From assembly GCA_945643825.1 (NCBI GenBank), contig CALZEZ010000034.1, positions 1 to 9,560 of the forward strand: DNA of 9,560 nucleotides. The letters run 5' to 3'. The notes below the pieces were generated by a model. The model saw only the letters and a program-made list of their open reading frames with translations, was not told the DNA's origin and searched no databases. Below are positions 1-5,987 of this stretch, piece by piece (position 1 is the first letter of the stretch; each line of letters starts with the position of its first letter). Source of the DNA: an uncultured Lachnospiraceae bacterium (lineage in GTDB: Bacteria > Bacillota > Clostridia > Lachnospirales > Lachnospiraceae). The position numbers and the translations under genes were made by a program.

Positions 1-89
1 TTACATAGTGAACAATATGTTTTAAGTTAATAAAATCTAACCAAATGACTTTACAGATAAAAGCATACATAGAAGGAGAGGGGAATTCT

Positions 90-1967
90 ATGAGTATATT
101 TCAGAAAAAGAAAGAAGACCAGAAGCTGTCTATGGCAAAGACTCTGCAGAACGACTGGTATGCGATTAAGCTTGGCGCCGGCATCAGCAGACGCCTTGTT
201 GTCCATGCCTTTTTCCTGCGCACAGCCGGCTATTTTGAATGGGTCTTTTTCGATGGTATTTTTCTTAGAAAAATCGTAGACGATCTGGATAAAGGCAGGG
301 ATTTTAACACGATCCTGGGCTTCATCTTAGGATGCGGACTCCTGTTTTTCTTCATCAGTCTCTACGTAAACTATGTGGAAAATGCCGTGATTCCGCTCGA
401 GGTCACAAGAATTTATCTTGGAATCTACCGGAAGCTCTTTAAAAAGGCAAAAAATGTGGAGCTTCGCTGCTACGAGGACTCGGAATTCTACAACCGCTAC
501 ACTATGGCAATGGATGGCGCGGAGGAAAAGGTCTCGAAGATTATCGAATGCTTTTGGGGAATTCTTGTCGGTATTGTGGCGACCTGTGTCGTCTTTGGCT
601 TCATGTTTGAGATTGATCATTATGCCGTGCTTTTCATAGTGTTCCCGCTGATTGGAAATTTCCTGTTTGGAAACCTGAAAAACAAGGCAGAGTTTAAGCG
701 CTATGAGAAGCAGGCACCGAATAGCAAGGTGCTCAATTATGTAAACCGAGTGCTTTACCTTCCCGACTACGCAAAGGAGATCCGTCTCTCGAACATCTTC
801 CGACTGCTTAAGAAACAATATCAGACCGCAACGGCCAAGAATATCGAAGTGGCACGCCGCTATGCCTTCCGGAATGCGCACCTGAATTTCTGGCGGATTA
901 CCTTTACCTTCACCGCTATCTTTGAAGGCGTTTTGTTTTATGCGATCTATCGAAACCTCGTGACAGGCTCGATTTCCTTAGCGCAGTTAACCGTTATGAG
1001 CAGTCTTATGGTAGCGATGACCTGGCTTTTGATTCACCTGTTTGAGGACGTCATGGTTGTGATCAAGAACGGTATGTTTATCAACAACCTGCGCACCTTC
1101 CTTGAATACGAGGAGAAGATTCCGGAGGATCAGGAGGGCATTATGCCGAAGATGGAGGACGGTCAGTACGTCTTTGAAGAGCTTTGCTTTGAACATGTCT
1201 CCTTCTCCTATCAGGCTGAGGAGACCATTAAGGATCTGTCCTTCACGCTGAAAAAAGGAGAGATTGCGGCTTTGGTTGGACATAACGGAGCCGGTAAGAC
1301 GACCATTATCAAGCTGCTGCTCAGACTCTATGACCCGACTAGCGGTGTGATCCGAGTCAACGGAATTGACATCCGCGAGTACAACCTGCATGCCTACCGC
1401 GAACTCTTTGCCACGACCTTCCAGGATTTTTGCATCTTCGGTATGACGATAAAGGAAAATGTCCTGATGGGAAGAAGCTATGAATTTGCCGAGGGAGAAA
1501 CCGAGGAGCAGCTTGTGGAGCACGCTTTAAAGCGGGCAGGTGTTCTTGCGAAGGTTCAGACACTTCCCAAGGGCATACATACGATGATGACCAAGGAGTT
1601 TGACGAGGATGGCGCTGTGTTCTCCGGCGGCGAAAGCCAGAAGCTTGCTGTGGCGAGAACCTTTGCCAAGAGATCCCCGGTTAAGATTTTTGACGAACCC
1701 TCAAGTGCACTCGACCCGATCGCTGAGTATGACCTGTTTCGAAACATCATGAAGGAGGGTAAGGATCATACCATGCTCTTTATCTCACATCGGCTCTCCT
1801 CCGTAAAAAACTGCGACAAGGTTTTCATGCTGGAAAAAGGAAGACTGATTGAGGAAGGCTCCCACAAGGAGCTGTTAGAGCGGGGCGGAAGCTATGCGCA
1901 GATGTATCGCAAGCAGGCGATGAACTATCTTGCCCTGGATGAAGAGGAGGAGGTGAACCTGGCGTGA
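90..1967 (+). CDS. ABC exporter half-transporter (permease fused to ATPase), first of a pair
   Basis: A 625-residue half-transporter: an N-terminal six-helix-type membrane domain (hydrophobic stretches near residues 40-60, 75-100, 155-195, 270-295 and 300-330) followed by a nucleotide-binding domain from about 365. Visible ATPase motifs are Walker A GHNGAGKT (397-404), Q-loop Q445 in TTFQDF, signature FSGGE (511-515), Walker B ending FDEPSS with D535/E536, D-loop SALD (539-542) and H-loop H567 in FISHRLS. All catalytic residues are present. The start was set at 90 because AGAAGGAGAGGGG (71-83) lies just before it; an in-frame ATG at 45 lacks a ribosome binding site. It overlaps the next, paralogous gene, so a heterodimeric inner-membrane exporter is inferred. 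Peptides, lipids or drugs are typical cargo for the family, but nothing here fixes the substrate: there is no peptidase domain, precursor peptide or immunity gene nearby. Confidence 0.93.
   Translation: MSIFQKKKEDQKLSMAKTLQNDWYAIKLGAGISRRLVVHAFFLRTAGYFEWVFFDGIFLRKIVDDLDKGRDFNTILGFILGCGLLFFFISLYVNYVENAVIPLEVTRIYLGIYRKLFKKAKNVELRCYEDSEFYNRYTMAMDGAEEKVSKIIECFWGILVGIVATCVVFGFMFEIDHYAVLFIVFPLIGNFLFGNLKNKAEFKRYEKQAPNSKVLNYVNRVLYLPDYAKEIRLSNIFRLLKKQYQTATAKNIEVARRYAFRNAHLNFWRITFTFTAIFEGVLFYAIYRNLVTGSISLAQLTVMSSLMVAMTWLLIHLFEDVMVVIKNGMFINNLRTFLEYEEKIPEDQEGIMPKMEDGQYVFEELCFEHVSFSYQAEETIKDLSFTLKKGEIAALVGHNGAGKTTIIKLLLRLYDPTSGVIRVNGIDIREYNLHAYRELFATTFQDFCIFGMTIKENVLMGRSYEFAEGETEEQLVEHALKRAGVLAKVQTLPKGIHTMMTKEFDEDGAVFSGGESQKLAVARTFAKRSPVKIFDEPSSALDPIAEYDLFRNIMKEGKDHTMLFISHRLSSVKNCDKVFMLEKGRLIEEGSHKELLERGGSYAQMYRKQAMNYLALDEEEEVNLA
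1948..1956 (+). promoter_or_regulatory. Strong ribosome binding site fixing a GTG start
   Basis: AGGAGGTGA, a near-full match to the anti-Shine-Dalgarno complement, lies inside the last codons of the upstream ABC gene and seven bases before GTG at 1964. It decides the GTG start of the second half-transporter and explains the coupled GTGA stop/start overlap. Confidence 0.85.
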
Positions 1968-3805
1968 ATGATTTGGAAAAACAAAAAGCAGACAAAAAAC
2001 AGTCGGCCGCTACCGTCTGGAAGAACAATTTCTTCTTAATCCGACTGTGCTTTACGGCCTCCCCCGCCTTTATCATCTTTCCGGTGTTAGATTCCATGCG
2101 TAATCAGATTTCCATCTTCTTTGAGCATACAGTGGGAATCGGATACGTGATCGAGGCGGCAGAGTTTCATTATCCGTTCTGGCAGGTAGCCAGATTCATT
2201 CTGATCCTTGCGGCGGGCATAACACTTGGCATGGTGTTTACCGTCTTTGTTGGCGACTACATAATGGAAAGAACAAGACCGAAGGTTCGCGAGAAGGTGA
2301 AGCTGCTTCTTTATGAGAAGGCAAAGGATCTGGATCTGGAATGCTATGACAATCCGGATTACTATAATAAGATGGTTCTGGCTCTTTCCGAGGTGGACAA
2401 CCAGATTGAGCGCTGTGTCACGTTTTTACAAAACACCGTGGCAGGAATCACGGTCTTTGTCTCGACCGGCATCTATTTCCTGAGCAGGGACAGCGTATCG
2501 ATCCTGTTTGCTGCCGTTTCCTTCCTGATGGCCTTTTTCTTCAACCAGCTTTATAACAAGCTGGTATTCAAGATTCGTGTTGCAAGAAATCCGCACGAGA
2601 GAAAAAGGGAATATGTCAAAAGAGTATTCTACTTAAATGACTATGCGAAGGAGCTTAGATTAAATCCTGAGGTATCGGATATCCTGTTTGAAAGGTTTGA
2701 GCAGGCAAACGAAGAGGTTTATCAGATCGAAAAGAAGAATGCAAGACGCAGATACCTGCTTGGCTTCATGCGCAGATACGTGAGCAACAACCTGATTTCA
2801 GATGTGGTTTACATAAGCTATCTTGTATTCCAGGCAGCAGTGCGTGGTGTGCTTTCATTTAGCAATGTTGCGATTCTCTACAATTCCTTCGGCCGACTGA
2901 AACGAGGCATGAGTGTCTTCACGGATGTCTATCCCTACGCCTGTGAGACCAGCCTTTATGTCCAGAAAATCCGTGATTTCCTGGAATATGAGCCGAAGAT
3001 CGTCAATACAAAGGGCTTAGAGCCGACTGCTGGAGCAAAAGAGATAGAGCTAAAGGACGTATCATTCTCCTATCGCGAAAAGGACGACGATCTTCTCCAT
3101 GATATCAACCTGCAGATTATGCCGGGAGAAAAAATTGCGCTTGTCGGCTACAACGGAGCCGGTAAAACCACACTTGTCAAACTGCTGATGCGGCTTTATG
3201 ACGTGAAGCGGGGCAGTATCCTGGCAGATGGTGTGGATATCCGTGATTACGATGTGCGAGGGTACAGGGAATCAATTGGAACGGTCTTTCAGGACTTCCA
3301 GATTTTTGCCGGCTCGGTGCGCGAGAACGTGCTGATGGATTTACCGGATTCCTTTGACAGACAGAAGCAGGATGAAAGAGTTTTGCAGGCCTTAGAGGAC
3401 AGTGGACTTTCCAGGCGTGTGCAGAGAATGCCTGAGGGCCTTGACACCTGCCTGACGACTGAAACAATGGAGAATGGAATCAACCTGTCCGGTGGCGAGA
3501 GCCAGAAGCTTGCGATTGCCCGTGTATTTTACCAGAAGGCAGGACTCATGATCCTTGACGAGCCCTCGAGTGCTCTTGACCCGATTGCAGAATACCAGCT
3601 CAACCATGCGATGCTTTCCGCGACCGAGGACAAGACCGTGATCTTTATCTCACACAGACTTTCCACGACCCGCCTTGCAGACAGAATCATCATGCTGGAA
3701 CAGGGACGGATTGTGGAGCAGGGAACCCACGAGGAGCTTCTTGCCGCAAACGGACAATATGCGAGAATGTGGCGCGTGCAGGCCGGAGCCTACATCGAAG
3801 TATAA
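1964..3805 (+). CDS. ABC exporter half-transporter, second of a pair
   Basis: A 613-residue half-transporter built like its upstream neighbour. The membrane domain has hydrophobic segments near residues 25-42, 74-98, 157-197 and 275-295, and the nucleotide-binding domain starts near 360. Motifs are Walker A GYNGAGKT (395-402), Q443, signature LSGGES (508-513), Walker B LMILDEP with D532/E533, D-loop SALD, and H564 in FISHRLS. The GTG start overlaps the upstream TGA as GTGA (1964-1967) and has the strong AGGAGGTGA (1948-1956) seven bases before it, so the two proteins should be made by coupled translation in similar amounts. Both share paired blocks in the membrane domain (YDNPDYYNKM here, YEDSEFYNRY upstream; YAKE-L/I-RL in both), pointing to an old tandem duplication. 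Both ATPase sites look competent, unlike exporters with one degenerate site. Substrate unknown. A terminator follows 28 bases after the stop. Confidence 0.93.
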   Translation: MNDLEKQKADKKQSAATVWKNNFFLIRLCFTASPAFIIFPVLDSMRNQISIFFEHTVGIGYVIEAAEFHYPFWQVARFILILAAGITLGMVFTVFVGDYIMERTRPKVREKVKLLLYEKAKDLDLECYDNPDYYNKMVLALSEVDNQIERCVTFLQNTVAGITVFVSTGIYFLSRDSVSILFAAVSFLMAFFFNQLYNKLVFKIRVARNPHERKREYVKRVFYLNDYAKELRLNPEVSDILFERFEQANEEVYQIEKKNARRRYLLGFMRRYVSNNLISDVVYISYLVFQAAVRGVLSFSNVAILYNSFGRLKRGMSVFTDVYPYACETSLYVQKIRDFLEYEPKIVNTKGLEPTAGAKEIELKDVSFSYREKDDDLLHDINLQIMPGEKIALVGYNGAGKTTLVKLLMRLYDVKRGSILADGVDIRDYDVRGYRESIGTVFQDFQIFAGSVRENVLMDLPDSFDRQKQDERVLQALEDSGLSRRVQRMPEGLDTCLTTETMENGINLSGGESQKLAIARVFYQKAGLMILDEPSSALDPIAEYQLNHAMLSATEDKTVIFISHRLSTTRLADRIIMLEQGRIVEQGTHEELLAANGQYARMWRVQAGAYIEV

Positions 3806-3833
3806 AAGCAGCCTGTATCACAGAATCAAATCT

Positions 3834-3878
3834 GGCATAGAGAACAGCCCAAACGGGATTCTCTATGCCTTTAATTTT
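3834..3878 (+). terminator. Rho-independent terminator after the ABC exporter pair
   Basis: GGCATAGAGAA (3834-3844) and TTCTCTATGCC (3859-3869) form a perfect 11-bp stem. The apex can also pair CCC with GGG around an AAAC loop. TTTAATTTT (3870-3878) follows directly on the + strand. The left flank has no T-run for the other strand, so it probably acts only rightward, insulating the convergent tRNA gene. Confidence 0.82.
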
Positions 3879-3945
3879 GTCCGTATTTGCACAAAAAAAG
3901 AACCATCCCCAGAGCTCTGTAGTCTCCAAAAACAGTTCCTTGTAA

Positions 3946-4018
3946 TGCACCGCCAGGGGCTCGAACCCTGGACACCCTGATTAAGAGTCAGGTGCTCTAC
4001 CAGCTGAGCTAGCGGTGC
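3946..4018 (-). tRNA. tRNA-Lys (anticodon CUU)
   Basis: Read on the minus strand, 73 bases fold as a complete cloverleaf. The acceptor stem GCACCGC pairs with GCGGTGC, with A as discriminator base. The D arm is GCTC-AGCTGGTA-GAGC. The anticodon stem is CCTGA/TCAGG around CTCTTAA, giving anticodon CUU (plus-strand 3983-3985), which decodes AAG lysine. The variable loop is GTGTC, and the T arm is CAGGG-TTCGAGC-CCCTG. CCA is not encoded (TTAC follows the discriminator), so a CCA-adding enzyme must complete it. It stands alone, convergent with the ABC pair and divergent from tatD, with its own promoter about 27 bases upstream of the mature 5' end. A T7 run downstream (plus-strand 3893-3899) may be its terminator, but the associated stem is weak. 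Confidence 0.97.
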
Positions 4019-4035
4019 GTATTCATCTGTATCAT

Positions 4036-4064
4036 TTGCAACGCAAGTGTTATTATAGTATAAT
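4036..4064 (+). promoter_or_regulatory. Candidate promoter of tatD, overlapping the tRNA promoter
   Basis: On the plus strand TTGCAA (4036-4041) and TATAAT (4059-4064) are 17 bases apart, predicting a start near 4071 and a leader of about 72 bases before tatD. It is the mirror image of the tRNA promoter about base 4058. No A/T-rich UP element lies upstream of this copy, so it should be the weaker direction. Motif quality supports it; activity is inferred. Confidence 0.62.
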
Positions 4065-4080
4065 GCTTTTTGGATTGCAA
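4052..4080 (-). promoter_or_regulatory. Promoter of tRNA-Lys
   Basis: On the minus strand TTGCAA (plus 4075-4080) and a consensus TATAAT (plus 4052-4057) are separated by exactly 17 bases, predicting a start near 4045, about 27 bases before the tRNA. Upstream of this -35, plus 4085-4106 is almost pure A/T (T6 A7 T3 and more), a good UP-element candidate for the RNA polymerase alpha subunit, as expected for a strong stable-RNA promoter. It shares its DNA with an opposing promoter of the same form. Confidence 0.8.
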
Positions 4081-4142
4081 GTCCTTTTTTAAAAAAATTT
4101 AAGAAAAAGATTTGTAACTCTTTGTAACGGAGTCATTCAGAA

Positions 4143-4949
4143 ATGAGGAATAAAATGATTTTTGAAACACATGCGCACTATGATGATGAAATGTTTGACA
4201 AGGATCGGGATGAGCTTATTGCCAGTCTCCCTGGACAGGGAATCTGCCCGGTGATCAATATCGGAGCAAGCCTTTCCTCCTGCGAGAGGACACTGGAGCT
4301 GATGCAGCGCTATCCCTTCTTCTACGGGGCAATCGGCGTGCACCCCAGCGATGTGGATGAACTGGATGAGGAAAAGCTCGCAAGGCTTGAAACGTGGTGT
4401 CAGAAGAAACGTGTTGTGGCGGTGGGAGAGATCGGACTCGACTATCACTATGAGGATACCGATAAGCCCTGCCAGAAGAAATGGTTTGCTGCGCAGATGG
4501 AGCTTGCCCGAAGACTTTCCCTTCCGATTGTCGTTCATTCCAGAGATGCGGCAAAGGACACACTGGATCTGATGAAGGAACATCGGGCGCAGGAAATCGG
4601 TGGAGTCGTCCATTGCTTCTCCTACTCACTTCCCATTGCCAGAGAGTTTTATGATATGGGCTTCTACTTCGGCATTGGCGGGGTATTAACCTTTTCCAAC
4701 GGGAAGAAGCTGCGCGAGGTGGTAGACTACCTTCCGATGGACAGAATCCTTCTGGAAACAGACAGCCCATATCTGGCACCTGTTCCGCACCGCGGAGAAC
4801 GCAACTGCTCCCTGTATCTGCCGCTTGTCGTAGAAGAAATCGCCCGGATAAAAGGCTTAACTACCCAAAGCGTGGTAGACATAACATACGAAAATGCCTG
4901 TCGTCTGTTCAATGTTGATCCCTGTTGCGCTGCCGGTGCGGCAAAATAA
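4143..4949 (+). CDS. tatD: TatD family metal-dependent hydrolase (deoxyribonuclease)
   Basis: A 268-residue TIM-barrel amidohydrolase-fold enzyme, close to the usual ~255-260 for the family. All metal-site signatures are present: HxH (H10, H12 in THAHYDD), E96 in VGEIGLDYH, H132 in VVHSRDA, H157 in GVVHCFS and D207 in LLETDSPYLAP. Family members are cytoplasmic, divalent-metal nucleases acting on DNA 3' ends, with proposed roles in DNA repair and degradation; some homologues are D-aminoacyl-tRNA deacylases, so the in vivo substrate is not fixed by sequence. Start choice is open. ATG 4143 has GGAG (4129-4132) ten bases upstream; ATG 4155 (protein beginning MIFETHAHYDD, the common family N-terminus) has AGGA (4146-4149) five bases upstream. 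ksgA follows after 51 bases, a conserved Firmicute pairing. A hairpin with T-run straddles its stop codon. Confidence 0.95.
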   Translation: MRNKMIFETHAHYDDEMFDKDRDELIASLPGQGICPVINIGASLSSCERTLELMQRYPFFYGAIGVHPSDVDELDEEKLARLETWCQKKRVVAVGEIGLDYHYEDTDKPCQKKWFAAQMELARRLSLPIVVHSRDAAKDTLDLMKEHRAQEIGGVVHCFSYSLPIAREFYDMGFYFGIGGVLTFSNGKKLREVVDYLPMDRILLETDSPYLAPVPHRGERNCSLYLPLVVEEIARIKGLTTQSVVDITYENACRLFNVDPCCAAGAAK

Positions 4950-4968
4950 CTCGCACTGAACTTTTTTT
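4934..4968 (+). terminator. Possible terminator or attenuator straddling the tatD stop
   Basis: CGGTGCG (4934-4940) can pair with CGCACTG (4952-4958): seven pairs including one G-T, around an 11-base loop. AAC and T7 (4962-4968) follow. The TAA stop of tatD (4947-4949) lies in the loop. A competing smaller hairpin TGCCG/CGGCA (4931-4943) uses part of the same left arm. The stem is modest, and no separate ksgA promoter is visible after it, so partial termination is more likely than a full block. Confidence 0.4.
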
Positions 4969-5000
4969 AGAAATGAAATCACTCAGGAATGGAGAGTATC

Positions 5001-5855
5001 ATGCCAAGCTTAGGAACCCCCAGCGAGACAATCGCTGTTTTACAGAAATATCATTTTAATTTTCAGAAAAAATTTGGACAAAATTTCCTGATTGATCCCC
5101 ATGTGCTTGACCGTATTGTCGAGGCCGCGGAGATTACCAAGGAGGATTGCGTGCTGGAGATTGGACCGGGAATCGGGACGATGACCCAGTATCTGGCAGA
5201 GAGTGCAAGAGAGGTTGTGGCTGTCGAGATCGATAAGAACCTCATTCCGATTTTGCAGGACACACTTTCGGCCTATCAGAATGTGACAGTGATCAACGAT
5301 GACATCATGAAGGTAGATATCGCAGCACTTGCGCAGGAAAAAAATGCCGGAAAACCGATCAAGGTAGTAGCAAACCTCCCTTATTATATTACCACCCCGA
5401 TCATTATGGGGCTTTTTGAAAGCCATGTACCACTGAAAAGTGTTACGATTATGGTGCAAAAGGAGGTTGCCGACCGCATGAGGCAGGAACCGGGAAGCAA
5501 AGAGTATGGTGCGCTTTCCCTGGCAGTGCAGTACTATGCCAAACCGGAGATCATGGCGAACGTTCCGCCAAACTGCTTCATTCCCAGACCAAACGTTGCC
5601 AGTGCCGTAATCCGACTGACCAGATATGAGAAACCGCCCGTCGAGGTAAAGGATGACAGATACATGTTTGCGCTCATTCGCGCTTCGTTTAACCAGCGAC
5701 GCAAGACGCTCGCCAATGCTCTCTCCAACGATCCGGGCTTACATCTGACAAGAGAACAGGTCATGCAGGCCTTAGAGACGCTTGATATGAATCCGCTCAT
5801 CCGCGGGGAAATGCTCAGTCTGGAACAATTTGCCTCTCTATCCAATATCTTGTAG
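5001..5855 (+). CDS. rsmA/ksgA: 16S rRNA (adenine1518-N6/adenine1519-N6)-dimethyltransferase
   Basis: A 284-residue KsgA/RsmA enzyme. It uses S-adenosylmethionine to dimethylate two adjacent adenines in the helix 45 loop of 16S rRNA (A1518/A1519, E. coli numbering), a late check in small-subunit assembly; loss gives kasugamycin resistance. Visible motifs are FGQNFL (25-30), the SAM-binding LEIGPGIGT (52-60), acidic VEID (75-78), NDDIM (99-103), catalytic motif IV NLPYY (125-129), FIPRPNV (193-199) and RASFNQRRKTL (227-237). NLPYY and the RRKTL tail fit KsgA rather than the antibiotic-resistance Erm enzymes. Start 5001 was preferred because GGAG (4991-4994) sits six bases before it and the protein then begins in the usual MxxLGxP style; ATG 4989 would add four residues but has a poorer site. 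It probably shares a transcript with tatD. The rnmV primase-like nuclease gene often found before ksgA is missing. Confidence 0.96.
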   Translation: MPSLGTPSETIAVLQKYHFNFQKKFGQNFLIDPHVLDRIVEAAEITKEDCVLEIGPGIGTMTQYLAESAREVVAVEIDKNLIPILQDTLSAYQNVTVINDDIMKVDIAALAQEKNAGKPIKVVANLPYYITTPIIMGLFESHVPLKSVTIMVQKEVADRMRQEPGSKEYGALSLAVQYYAKPEIMANVPPNCFIPRPNVASAVIRLTRYEKPPVEVKDDRYMFALIRASFNQRRKTLANALSNDPGLHLTREQVMQALETLDMNPLIRGEMLSLEQFASLSNIL

Positions 5856-5904
5856 GTGACCTATAAAAAAATTCCTTATTTTGCGATAAAATGGCGCATG
5901 TATT

Positions 5905-5933
5905 TTGACATTGCCTGCTCACTATGGTAAACT
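5905..5933 (+). promoter_or_regulatory. Promoter of the TPR protein gene (and probably glgB)
   Basis: A consensus -35 TTGACA (5905-5910) lies 17 bases from TAAACT (5928-5933), a four-of-six -10 preceded by TGG (5925-5927), an extended -10 TGn motif. The predicted start near 5940 leaves a leader of about 48 bases. This is the only good promoter seen between ksgA and the end of the window, so it likely drives both following genes. Confidence 0.6.
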
Positions 5934-5975
5934 TAAAAGCGTTAAAACCGAGATATTGTTTCAATTGGAATTTAT

Positions 5976-5982
5976 GAGGTGA
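5976..5982 (+). promoter_or_regulatory. Ribosome binding site deciding a TTG start
   Basis: GAGGTGA ends five bases before TTG at 5988 and is the only strong Shine-Dalgarno match here. The alternative in-frame GTG at 5979 lies inside this motif and has only a weak GGAA upstream, which argues for the TTG start. Confidence 0.6.
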
Positions 5983-5987
5983 GCATC

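Noticed and set aside
1..89. Promoter for the ABC exporter pair
   Set aside because: TAAAAT (31-36) could be a -10 but no acceptable -35 lies 16-18 bases upstream; the true promoter may be outside the window.
3893..3941. Possible minus-strand terminator for tRNA-Lys (GTTCCTT/AAAGAAC stem with T7)
   Set aside because: The seven-base stem encloses about 30 bases, partly uses the T-run itself and contains wobble pairing, so it is too weak to annotate.
3675..3980. Plus-strand open frame running through the ABC gene end, terminator and tRNA
   Set aside because: It crosses a terminator and the antisense of a tRNA; the C-terminal RQGLEPWTP is the familiar mistranslation of an antisense tRNA T-arm.
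3946..4018. tRNA-Lys as an integration (att) site for a mobile element
   Set aside because: No direct repeat of the tRNA 3' end, integrase or foreign gene cluster is visible in the window.
4072..4090. Mini hairpin GGATT-GCA-AGTCC followed by T6 on the plus strand
   Set aside because: The stem is five pairs with one G-T, and it falls at the predicted start of the tatD transcript, where termination is implausible.
5867..5893. Terminator after ksgA (ATTTT/AAAAT hairpin)
   Set aside because: The stem is A/T only with a bulge and has no T-run behind it.
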